A stretch of DNA of 64,000 nucleotides. It comes from Streptosporangium canum. Lineage in GTDB: Bacteria > Actinomycetota > Actinomycetes > Streptosporangiales > Streptosporangiaceae. Shown piece after piece: positions 43,199-50,867 of this stretch (the first letter of the stretch is position 1; every line of letters starts with the position of its first letter). The stretch covers positions 248,001 through 312,000 of the forward strand of contig NZ_FOQY01000004.1 in assembly GCF_900113865.1 (NCBI RefSeq), written 5' to 3'. The notes beneath the pieces were generated by a model. That model was not told the DNA's origin. It was given only the letters and a program-made list of their open reading frames with translations, and ran no database searches. The position numbers and the translations under genes are program-made.

Positions 43199-43659
43199 AC
43201 TGGGTGCACGAGATCGAGCTGGCCTCCCTGCGGCAGGCGATCGAGGGCGCTCCCGTGACGAGCCCCGAACAGGCGTCCGCCCTGGTGCACCGGATCATCG
43301 ACCAGTACCTCGACCTGTGCGTGGCCCACCCCGAGATCCCGGCCCTGTGGATGCACCGGTGGCTCTCCGACGCCAGCGACGTCACCGAGCTGGAGCTGCG
43401 CTACACCCGGCCGATGGGCGAACTCGCCAAATCCGCGCTCGCCCCCGCGATGGCCGGCGGACACATCGACCCCGACGTCGACATGGAATACCTCCTGTGG
43501 TCGATGCTCTGGTGCGTGAACGGCTTCTCCCAGAGCGGGGTGCTCGACGAGCACGGCAATCGCCGGTACATGGACGACCCCGAGGTCCTGCGCAGGTTCC
43601 GCGCCCTCCTGCACCGGATGATCCACCGCACCGTCGCCTTCCCCGGAGACCCTCCTTGA
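43021..43659 (+). CDS. TetR-family regulator, tandem copy 2
   Basis: 212 residues. Residues 1-59 are identical to the preceding TetR protein; the remainder is about half alike in short blocks such as PALWMHRWL and DASDVTELE. The C-terminal half still shows the pattern of a TetR ligand domain. The stop codon overlaps the start of an MFS-transporter remnant. Divergence limited to the effector part shows either conversion of the 5' halves or strong selection to keep the DNA-binding part. Confidence 0.92.
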   Translation: MTSADGGQRELILRVATRLFAALGYDATSISQIAEAAGMDVATLTQRAGGKRELYLAVMDWVHEIELASLRQAIEGAPVTSPEQASALVHRIIDQYLDLCVAHPEIPALWMHRWLSDASDVTELELRYTRPMGELAKSALAPAMAGGHIDPDVDMEYLLWSMLWCVNGFSQSGVLDEHGNRRYMDDPEVLRRFRALLHRMIHRTVAFPGDPP

Positions 43660-43837
43660 CCTTGGAGCACTCCCCCTCGCGGCCCCCGCCGCACAGCCCG
43701 GCTCGGCCCTGACCGGCCTGCTGCTCGGCTTCACCGCCCTCCCCGCGGCGCTCATGCTGCTCAGCCTCCCTCTCGTCATCGCCTATCACCGGCTCACACG
43801 GGCCGTATCCCCCAAGGAGATTCATGAGCCTGCCTGA
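43655..43837 (+). pseudogene. C-terminal remnant of an MFS-type transporter
   Basis: A 60-codon open frame without a usable start reads LDLGALPLAAPAAQPGSAL, a membrane helix TGLLLGFTALPAALMLLSLP, then VIAYHRLTRAVSPKEIHEPA and a stop. This is the pattern of a last transporter helix with a cytoplasmic tail. The frame begins inside the end of the TetR gene and ends inside the next gene by 14 bp. It looks like what remained of an MFS exporter gene, once next to the regulator, after a deletion joined to the TetR duplicate. Confidence 0.6.
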
Positions 43838-45242
43838 GAAGGGCCGGGACATCGAGGAACTGCTCGCTGAGATCTCCCGGCTCAAGCAGGACGACCTGCC
43901 GGTGCGCGGGGGCAAGGTGACCGCGTACGTCTACGACACCGGGCGACCGGAGGTGCACGAGGCCGCGGCCCGCGCCTACTTCGAGATGCTGGAGGTCAAC
44001 ACCCTCGACCCGACCGCCTTCCCCAGCGTGGTGGAGATGGAGAAGCAGGTCGTCGGCGCGGTCGCCGAGCTGCTGGGCGGCGGGTCCGGCATCTTCACCA
44101 GCGGCGGCACCGAGTCGATCATGCTGGCTGTGAAGGCGGCGCGGGACGCGCGGCCGGTCGGGGGCCGTCCCCGGATGGCCGTCCCGGTCACCGCGCATCC
44201 GGCCTTCCACAAGGCCGCGCACTACCTGGGGGTGGCGGTGGACGCCGTACCGGTCGATCCGGTGACGTTCCGGGCCTCCGTCGCGGCCGTCGAGGAGGCG
44301 ATCACCGAGGACACGGTGCTGGTGGTCGCCTCGGCGCCGTCCTACCCGCAGGGCGTGGTGGACCCGGTCGCCGAGATCGCCGCGGCCGCCTCCGCGCGCG
44401 GCGTGCTGTGCCATGTGGACGCCTGCGTGGGCGGATGGCTGCTGCCGTGGCTGCGCGAGGCCGGGGCGCGGGTCCCGCCGTTCGACCTGTCGGTGCCCGG
44501 CGTCACCTCGCTCTCCTGTGACCTGCACAAGTTCGGCTACTCCCCCAAGGGCGCCTCGGTGGTGCTGTTCGCCGATCCGGCGCTGCGTCGCAAGGCCTAC
44601 TTCGCCTCGGCGTCGTGGCCCGGCTACACGGTCATCAACGCCACCGTGCAGAGCTCGAAGTCCGCCGGCCCGCTGGGCGGCGCCTGGGCCACCTTCCAGG
44701 CCCTCGGCCGGGAAGGCTACCTCGAACTCGGCCGCGCCACCCTCGCGGCGGCCCGGCGGCTCCGCGAGGGCGTCGCCGGGATCCCGGGCCTGAGGGTGCT
44801 CGGCGACCCGGAGTCGGCCCTGGTCGCCTTCGGCTCGGACGAGGTGGACGTGTTCGTGCTGTCCGACGAGGCCAGGAAGCGCGGCTGGTTCCTGCAGCCG
44901 CAGCTCTCCTACGCGGGGATCCCCGCCAACATCCACATCACCGTGACCGGGGTGACCCTCCGGGGGGTGGAGGCGATGCTGGAGGTGATCGCGGAGTCCG
45001 CCGAGGCGGCGCGGGAGCGTGGTCCGGCGGCGCTGCCCGAGGGGCTGGTGGACCTCGTCGCGGGCCTGGACCTGGACGCCCTGGACGACGCCGCCTTCGG
45101 CGAGCTCGCGGCGGCCGTCGGGGTGGACCTCGGCGGCTCGGGGCAGCCGGAGATGGCCGTGGTGAACGCCGTCCTGGACGCGCTGCCGGCCGACCGGCGC
45201 GAGGCGGTCCTGATCCGGTTCCTGTCGGTCATCTACGCCTGA
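43824..45242 (+). CDS. PLP-dependent lyase/decarboxylase (sphingosine-phosphate-lyase-like)
   Basis: 472 residues of the group II PLP decarboxylase fold. The PLP Lys is in SCDLHKFGYSPKG, preceded by CHVDACVGGW. SGGTESIMLAVKAARD binds the cofactor phosphate, and TAHPAFHKAAHYLG is the stacking His region. This order matches the sphingosine-1-phosphate lyase/SepSecS-like branch, known in actinomycetes as aminotransferase-class V or S1P-lyase relatives, rather than glutamate decarboxylase. Residues from about 395 onward form a small acidic C-terminal extension. AAGGAG sits just before the ATG. The natural substrate in bacteria is unknown. Confidence 0.88.
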   Translation: MSLPEKGRDIEELLAEISRLKQDDLPVRGGKVTAYVYDTGRPEVHEAAARAYFEMLEVNTLDPTAFPSVVEMEKQVVGAVAELLGGGSGIFTSGGTESIMLAVKAARDARPVGGRPRMAVPVTAHPAFHKAAHYLGVAVDAVPVDPVTFRASVAAVEEAITEDTVLVVASAPSYPQGVVDPVAEIAAAASARGVLCHVDACVGGWLLPWLREAGARVPPFDLSVPGVTSLSCDLHKFGYSPKGASVVLFADPALRRKAYFASASWPGYTVINATVQSSKSAGPLGGAWATFQALGREGYLELGRATLAAARRLREGVAGIPGLRVLGDPESALVAFGSDEVDVFVLSDEARKRGWFLQPQLSYAGIPANIHITVTGVTLRGVEAMLEVIAESAEAARERGPAALPEGLVDLVAGLDLDALDDAAFGELAAAVGVDLGGSGQPEMAVVNAVLDALPADRREAVLIRFLSVIYA

Positions 45243-45288
45243 CCGTGACCGCGCGCGGCAGGTGACGGAACGATCCGCCGCGACCAGG

Positions 45289-45319
45289 GCGACGGTCCCG
45301 CCCGCGGCGGGACCGTCGC
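45289..45319. terminator. stem-loop between convergent lyase and folP2 genes
   Basis: GCGACGGTCCCGCC pairs perfectly with GGCGGGACCGTCGC around a 3-nt loop, 46 bp after the lyase stop codon. Confidence 0.8.
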
Positions 45320-45320
45320 C

Positions 45321-45432
45321 GCGGCTCGGCGACGACCGCCGGCGCGGTACGGGCTACCGGCGCGGCTCGACGACGGCCGGCGCGGTACGGGCTACCGGCG
45401 CAGCTCGGCGACGACGGCCAGCGCGGTACGGG
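45321..45432. repeat. threefold tandem repeat of the folP2 3' end
   Basis: Three imperfect copies (45321-45360, 45362-45398, 45400-45432) of a 37-40-bp unit containing CTCGRCGACGRC and GCGCGGTACGGGCTACCGG. The third is the true 3' end of the gene; the other two lie downstream of its stop codon. Confidence 0.75.
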
Positions 45433-46225
45433 CGGAGGCCGCGTCGTGGACCCGGAAGACCCTGGCGCCCTGCCAGGCGGAGACCGCCAGGGTCGCCATG
45501 GTGCCGGCGTGGCGCTCGTCGACCGGGAGGCCGCCGAGGGTCTCGCCGACGAAGTCCTTGTTGGAGACGGCGACGAGCACCGGCCAGCCGGTGGCCACCA
45601 TCTCGTGCAGCCGGCGGCTGACCTCCAGGGAGTGCCAGGTGTTCTTGCCGAAGTCGTGCGCCGGGTCGATCAGGATCGACTCCCTGCGGACCCCGGCGGC
45701 GACCGCCCGCTCGGCCAGGTCGACGGTGTAGGCGACGACGTCGGCGACCACGTCGTCGTAGGCGATGCGGTGCGGGCGGGTGCGGGGGACGACGCGGCCG
45801 GCGTGCGCGCAGACCAGCCCGATGCCGTGCTTGGCGGCGACCTCCGCCAGGGCGGGGTCGACCCCGCCCCAGGTGTCGTTGAGCAGGTCGGCGCCCGCCT
45901 CCGCGACGACCTCGCCGACCTCGGCACGCCAGGTGTCGACGCTGATGATCAGTTGGGGATGGCGCTCCCGGACCGCCGCGACCAGGTCGGCCACCCGGCG
46001 GATCTCCTCGGCGGGGTCCACCTCGTCTCCGGGGCCCGCCTTGACGCCGCCGATGTCCACGATGTCCGCGCCGCCGTCGACGGCGGCGTCCACCGCCTCC
46101 AGGGCCGCCGCGAAGCCGTACGTCCTCCCCCTGTCGAAGAAGGAGTCCGGGGTACGGTTGACCACCGCCATGATCGCGAACTCGCCGGGCCGGAACTCAC
46201 GGCCACGCAGGCGCAAGATAGTCAT
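45392..46225 (-). CDS. folP2: dihydropteroate-synthase-like protein FolP2
   Basis: 277 residues with the DHPS barrel fold: MAVVNRTPDSFFDRG, DIVDIGGVKAGPGDEVD, ISVDTWRAEV, LLNDTWGG and ILIDPAHDFGKNTWHS. The changes from true FolP (VNRTPDSF in place of VNVTPDSF, and IGGVKAGPG where FolP1 has GGESTRPG) are exactly those of mycobacterial FolP2, which was reported to lack dihydropteroate synthase activity. It therefore likely has another role; in actinomycetes folP2 often sits with a glucosyl-3-phosphoglycerate synthase (here gpgS is 36 kb away). The 3' end is tandemly repeated. Confidence 0.9.
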   Translation of the reverse strand: MTILRLRGREFRPGEFAIMAVVNRTPDSFFDRGRTYGFAAALEAVDAAVDGGADIVDIGGVKAGPGDEVDPAEEIRRVADLVAAVRERHPQLIISVDTWRAEVGEVVAEAGADLLNDTWGGVDPALAEVAAKHGIGLVCAHAGRVVPRTRPHRIAYDDVVADVVAYTVDLAERAVAAGVRRESILIDPAHDFGKNTWHSLEVSRRLHEMVATGWPVLVAVSNKDFVGETLGGLPVDERHAGTMATLAVSAWQGARVFRVHDAASARTALAVVAELRR

Positions 46226-46314
46226 CGAGACCGAGCCTACCGCCCGGTGTCGGAGAGGCAGGCGCTCCCACCTGCGCCGCCTCTGGGGGGTTCGGGAAGA
46301 ACAGACGCTAGGTC

Positions 46315-47181
46315 CTAGGCGGCCGACCCACCTTCGGCCACCGACAGGAACTCCTGGGCGATGGCGGGCAGCCGCCGTCGCGCGTGGACGATGGCGATCA
46401 CCCGGCGGACCGAGGGATCGAGGGGGCGGACCACCAGCCCGGCCCGGGTGGCCTGCTCGGCCATCCCCCGGTACCAGAGCAGGGAGGCCGCGCCCGAGCG
46501 GACCGTGTTCAGCCAGTTGCCGCGCTCGTCCAGTTGCACGGTCGGCACCGGGGTGACGCTGTACTTGGCGAACAGCGCGTCGAACTCCCTGCGCCGGGCG
46601 CTGCCGGGGATCGGCAGGACCAGCCGCATGCCGTTGAGCCTGCTCATCGGCACCGGGTTGGGCAGGTCCATGCCGGGCGGGGAGATCAGCACGATCTCCT
46701 GACGCTCCAGCGGGTGGCTGACCAGGTCGGCGGGGACGGGCAGGTCCGTCAGGCCGAGATCGGCCCGCTGATCCCTGATGGCGTTCACCACGCCGTCCCG
46801 CCCGTCACAGCGGACGATGTGCACGCGCACTCCGGGGTGCTCGGCGCTGTAGGCGGGAAGGAGGCGTCCGGCCAGCCCCGGCTCAAGGCTGGGGGTGGAG
46901 GCGATACGCAGTTCCGCCTCGGAATGGCCATGGCTGGACAGTGCCTCGATCTCGCGGACCGCGTCGAGCGCCTCCTTGGCGAGCTTGACCACCCGGCGCC
47001 CCTGCGCCGTGACGACCACGCCCCGCCCGGAACGGGCGAACAACGTCATCCCCAGCTCTCGTTCGAGGTCTCTGATCGCACGGGAAAGCGCAGGTTGTGC
47101 GATGTACAGCGACCTGGCCGCATCGGTCATGGTGCGGTGCTCCGCTGTCGCGACCACATAGCGGAGCTGCTGCAGATTCAT
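46315..47181 (-). CDS. LysR-family transcriptional regulator
   Basis: 288 residues with the LysR helix-turn-helix (residues 1-60; LRYVVATAEHRTMTDAARSL, AQPALSRAIRDLERELG) and a substrate-binding domain from about 88 (LRIASTPSLEPGLAGRLLPAY, GLTDLPVPADLVSHPLERQEIVLI in outline). This resembles the CynR/CbbR-like general group; the effector is unknown. It is divergent from the zinc metallopeptidase gene, with a 190-bp gap, and could control it or the folP2 gene side. Confidence 0.9.
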   Translation of the reverse strand: MNLQQLRYVVATAEHRTMTDAARSLYIAQPALSRAIRDLERELGMTLFARSGRGVVVTAQGRRVVKLAKEALDAVREIEALSSHGHSEAELRIASTPSLEPGLAGRLLPAYSAEHPGVRVHIVRCDGRDGVVNAIRDQRADLGLTDLPVPADLVSHPLERQEIVLISPPGMDLPNPVPMSRLNGMRLVLPIPGSARRREFDALFAKYSVTPVPTVQLDERGNWLNTVRSGAASLLWYRGMAEQATRAGLVVRPLDPSVRRVIAIVHARRRLPAIAQEFLSVAEGGSAA

Positions 47182-47370
47182 GGCTTTGAAGCTAAATCAC
47201 CGGGCTGGGATCGGTCCTGCACATCGCGGAGATCACCTCGGATGATTTCGGAATGTAATCGAACGCAGCGACATCCGTGACGGGTGAGAAATCAGTATGC
47301 TTACGCCCCAAATTCGGCAAAGGTCCGGGCTTTCGCGCCATATCGGACGCTCGGGTTAACGGGAGACAGC

Positions 47371-48825
47371 GTGACAGGCAACGGGCACTACCCTCCTCTC
47401 CCACCTCCACCTCCGCCTCAGGGCAACCCGTACCCTGTCCAGCCGCCGCCCGCCTGGGCTCCCGCGCCGCCCCAGGCGCCGCCGCAGGGCTATCCTCCCC
47501 AGGGCCCGCCGCAGGGCTATCCGCAGGCTCCGCCTCCGGGCCAGGGCTATCCCCCGCCGCCGGTCCAGGGGCCGCCGCCCGGCTACGGCTATCCGCCGCC
47601 CGCTCCGGCGCAGCCGCCGAACCAGGGGCCGCCCCCCGGTTACGGCTATCCGCCGCACCCGCCCGCACCCCAGGGACCGCCGCAGGGGCCGCCTCGGGGC
47701 CACCCCGCGCCCGGCTATCCGCCCCCGCCCGGCCAGGGGTATCCGCCGCGGGGGCCCATGCCGTACGACCGGCAGCCGCCCCCGCCGCCGGACCCCCGGC
47801 ACCGGCCGCCGGCGTATCCGCCGCCCCAGTGGCAGCCGCAGCGCCCCCGCTCCGGCGGTGGCGCCGGCGCGATCATCGGCGGGATCTTCGGCGTGGTCGC
47901 GCTGGTGTTCGTCGGGCTCGTGGTGGTCGGGGCGCTGATCAAGGGCAGCCGCACCGCGGACCCGGTCTCGCCGGTCGCGATCCCCACCTTCACCCCGTTC
48001 GAGCGGCCCACGAGCAGCACCGCCTCCCCGCGGGCCACCGACTCGCGCCCCACCGAGTCCACGGTCACTCCCCCGGCCAGGCGGCAGATCCTGAACACCA
48101 CCCTGAAGAACAACACGCTCTACCGGGCCGGGGGCCTGCCCAGGGTGAACTGCCCGGTGGGCTCGCCCAGCATCTACAGCCACAGCCAGCTCAAGGCGCT
48201 GATCCTGAAGACCTCCAAGTGCCTGGACAGGGGCTGGTCGCAGATCATGCGCGCTCGGGGCATGACCTGGCATCCCCCGGGCTACGCCGTCACCTCCAGC
48301 CGGGGGCGCGGCGCCTGCGGGGACTTCCCCTCGGCCGGCAGCATCGTGCCGTACTACTGCCCGCGCAACACCACCATCTACGCCTCGACCACGGCCATGA
48401 CGAAGGGGTCCGGCAACTCCGGCGGGTACGGCCAGATCACCGACTGGCACGGCGGGGTCATCAGCATGATGGCCCACGAGTACGGGCATCACGTCCAGCA
48501 GCTGTCGGGCCTGTCCGACGACTGGTGGCGGCAGACCACGCGCTCCACCAGCCGCAGCGGCAAGCTCGCGCTGAGCCGCCGGTTCGAGCTCCAGGCCACC
48601 TGCTTCGGCGCGATGTTCATGCGCTCGGTCTCGGCCAGCTACCCGGTCACCCCGGCGCGGCGCAACACGCTCTACTACTTCTACTCGCGGGTCGGCGACT
48701 GGCCGGGCTACCCCCGCGACCACGGCTCGCCCGCGAACAACAATCGCTGGTTCCGCCAGGGCTACGAGAAGAACAAGACCTTCCAGTGCAACACCTGGCT
48801 GGCCCCGTCCTCGTCGACGTCGTAG
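47371..48825 (+). CDS. membrane-anchored neutral zinc metallopeptidase (YpfJ-like)
   Basis: 484 residues from the GTG at 47371 with GGGAGA before it. The first 160 residues are a Pro/Gly/Tyr-rich cytoplasmic tail with repeats of the PPGYGYPP kind. A single membrane helix follows (AIIGGIFGVVALVFVGLVVV). The outside part has the zinc motif HEYGHHVQQLSG with a downstream RRFELQATCFGAMF segment that carries the third ligand Glu, and paired Cys residues. This is the predicted metalloprotease family found next to wall or secretion genes. The Pro-rich tail is like those of FHA- or kinase-linked actinobacterial membrane proteins. Confidence 0.9.
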   Translation: MTGNGHYPPLPPPPPPQGNPYPVQPPPAWAPAPPQAPPQGYPPQGPPQGYPQAPPPGQGYPPPPVQGPPPGYGYPPPAPAQPPNQGPPPGYGYPPHPPAPQGPPQGPPRGHPAPGYPPPPGQGYPPRGPMPYDRQPPPPPDPRHRPPAYPPPQWQPQRPRSGGGAGAIIGGIFGVVALVFVGLVVVGALIKGSRTADPVSPVAIPTFTPFERPTSSTASPRATDSRPTESTVTPPARRQILNTTLKNNTLYRAGGLPRVNCPVGSPSIYSHSQLKALILKTSKCLDRGWSQIMRARGMTWHPPGYAVTSSRGRGACGDFPSAGSIVPYYCPRNTTIYASTTAMTKGSGNSGGYGQITDWHGGVISMMAHEYGHHVQQLSGLSDDWWRQTTRSTSRSGKLALSRRFELQATCFGAMFMRSVSASYPVTPARRNTLYYFYSRVGDWPGYPRDHGSPANNNRWFRQGYEKNKTFQCNTWLAPSSSTS

Positions 48826-48962
48826 CTTAGATGACCGTTAACCGAGAATTGGCCATCTGTCTGTCATGTCCAGGTATGGGGACTAGAATCCTGGCAATTC
48901 TGTGTAATCGGGGCCCCTCGGCTGTTTTGCCAGGTGGACTGGGATAAGACGTAGGAAGCGGT

Positions 48963-50792
48963 GTGACGATGCACCTTGGGCAGGACTCGGGGGATTCCGC
49001 CGATAACGGCGGGAAACGGCGCACCCGGCGGCGCGGCGCGGGCGGCGAGGCACAGCCCGGCGCCGACGGCGCGCAGGGCGCCCCTGAAACACCGGCCTCA
49101 GGGCTGCCGGAGACCGGCCGGGGGCGAGAGCCCGAGGCGGCCGACAACACCGTGCGGGTGGAGAAGCCCGAGCAGGCGCGGGACGCGGGACAGGACCGCG
49201 AGCCCGCGCAGGCGGCCGACAACACCGTGCGGGTGAGCAGGCCGACGCCGGCGCCGGCGGCCGAGCCCCCGCTGTCCGCCCCGCCCTCGAAGAACCGGCC
49301 GCAGTTCGCCAAGCCGCTGACGACCGCCTCGCTCATCGGCTGGACCCTGCTGTCGGCGATCCTGCCCGGCGCGGCGCACCTGCGCGCCGGGCGCCGCCGT
49401 ACCGGCTACATCCTGCTCGGCGTCTTCGGCGTGCTGCTGGTGGCCGCGCTGGTCGGCGGTCTCGCCCTGGCCGGATCGGGCAACTTCGGCTTCGCCACCC
49501 GGGACGGCGCGCTCCTGACCGGGGTGATCGTCGCCGTGCTCGGCGCGCTCGGCTGGTTCCTGCTGGTGCTGTCGTCCTACATCTCCCTGAAGCCCAACCG
49601 GCTGACCGGCAGGGGGCAGATCGTCTCGGGCATCGTGGTGGGCGTGCTGTGCGTGTCGGTGATGGCGCCGTTCGCGCTGACCGCCAGCACCGTGCTGACC
49701 GCCAAGGAGACGGTCAACGCCATCTTCCCGAGCGTCAAGGACGACACGGCGGTGGCCCCGATCAAGCACGAGGACCCGTGGGGCGGGCGCAAGCAGGTGA
49801 ACTTCCTGCTCATCGGCGGTGACGGGGCCGGCAACCGGGAGGGCGTGCGGACCGACAGCATGAACGTGGCCAGCGTGAACGTCGAAACCGGCAACACGGT
49901 CATGTTCAGCCTGCCCCGCAACCTGCAGCACGTCCGCTTCAGGCCCGGCACCCCGCTCGCCAAGCATTTCCCCAACGGCTTCATGCGCGAGCTGCCCAAC
50001 GGCGGCCTGCTCAACGAGGTCTGGCAGTACGGCGAGGACCATCCGGAGATCGTGCCGGGCAAGAACGACCAGCGCGGCCCCCGGGCGCTCATGAACGCCA
50101 TCGGCCAGACGCTCAACCTGCAGATCGACTACTACGCCCTCGTGAACATGTTCGGCTTCGCCCACCTGGTGGACGCCATCGGCGGGCTGAAGATCCGGGT
50201 GGAGAACGACGTCCCGTGGGGCGGGCTCTACGGCACCGCGGGCACGATCAAGGCCGGTTACCAGACGCTGTCCGGCGAGGAGGCGCTCTGGTACGGGCGT
50301 TCCCGCGTCGGCAGCGACGACTTCTCCCGGATGGCCCGCCAGCGGTGCGTCATCGGCGCCTTCGCCCAGCAGGCCACCCCGTCGGTCGTGCTCACCAACT
50401 TCGTCAAGGTCGCGAATGTGGCCAAGCGGATGGCCAAGACCAACATCCCCCGCGAGCTGCTGGAGCACGTGACCGACCTCGCTCTCAAGGTCAAGGACGC
50501 CAGGATCACCAGCCTGCAGTTCGTGCCGCCGGAGTTCTACACCGGCTCCCCCGACTGGCAGAAGATCCGTACCGCGACCGCGAGGGCGCTGCGCCAGTCC
50601 GCCCAGCCCTCCCGCCGCGCCCTCGCCGCCGGTGTGACGGCCTCCCCCGGCGCGACCGCCTCCCCTGGCGCGAGCGGCGCCAGCCCCACTCCGGACCCGA
50701 CCCCCACCAGGTCCGTGACGGTCCGGCCGAGCCAGACCCCCACCCAGAACGGCAAGGCGGCCCAGTCCCTCAGTGAGCTCTGCGGGTTCTGA
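48963..50792 (+). CDS. LytR-CpsA-Psr (LCP) family protein
   Basis: 609 residues from the GTG at 48963 (ATG at 48969 is possible). The cytoplasmic N-terminus is low in complexity and has two copies of a DNTVRV motif. Membrane segments follow at about 120-240 (LLSAILPGAAHL, YILLGVFGVLLVAALVGGLA and more). The LCP domain (about 275-520) is outside: NFLLIGGDG, RTDSMNVASVNVETG, the conserved SLPRNL, and RMARQRCVIGAF. LCP enzymes attach wall polymers such as arabinogalactan or teichoic acids to peptidoglycan. The tail is Ser/Pro/Thr-rich. It is transcribed after the metallopeptidase with a 137-bp gap. Confidence 0.92.
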   Translation: MTMHLGQDSGDSADNGGKRRTRRRGAGGEAQPGADGAQGAPETPASGLPETGRGREPEAADNTVRVEKPEQARDAGQDREPAQAADNTVRVSRPTPAPAAEPPLSAPPSKNRPQFAKPLTTASLIGWTLLSAILPGAAHLRAGRRRTGYILLGVFGVLLVAALVGGLALAGSGNFGFATRDGALLTGVIVAVLGALGWFLLVLSSYISLKPNRLTGRGQIVSGIVVGVLCVSVMAPFALTASTVLTAKETVNAIFPSVKDDTAVAPIKHEDPWGGRKQVNFLLIGGDGAGNREGVRTDSMNVASVNVETGNTVMFSLPRNLQHVRFRPGTPLAKHFPNGFMRELPNGGLLNEVWQYGEDHPEIVPGKNDQRGPRALMNAIGQTLNLQIDYYALVNMFGFAHLVDAIGGLKIRVENDVPWGGLYGTAGTIKAGYQTLSGEEALWYGRSRVGSDDFSRMARQRCVIGAFAQQATPSVVLTNFVKVANVAKRMAKTNIPRELLEHVTDLALKVKDARITSLQFVPPEFYTGSPDWQKIRTATARALRQSAQPSRRALAAGVTASPGATASPGASGASPTPDPTPTRSVTVRPSQTPTQNGKAAQSLSELCGF

Positions 50793-50808
50793 CCTCCCGC
50801 GCACGCCG

Positions 50809-50844
50809 CTGTGGCCCGGCTCCCCCTGGGGAGCCGGGCCACAG
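50809..50844. terminator. bidirectional stem-loop
   Basis: A perfect 17-bp inverted repeat with arm CTGTGGCCCGGCTCCCC and a very short loop lies between the convergent LCP and spermidine-synthase-like genes. Confidence 0.85.
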
Positions 50845-50867
50845 TCCTCTCACCGTCCCCGCCGCGC

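Noticed and set aside
45392..46225. Genuine dihydropteroate synthase for folate synthesis
   Set aside because: The key motif changes are those of FolP2, and no folB, folK or folE genes are adjacent.
49139..49247. Repeated DNTVRV-coding segments as a separate repeat element
   Set aside because: They are in-frame repeats in the low-complexity cytoplasmic tail of the LCP protein.
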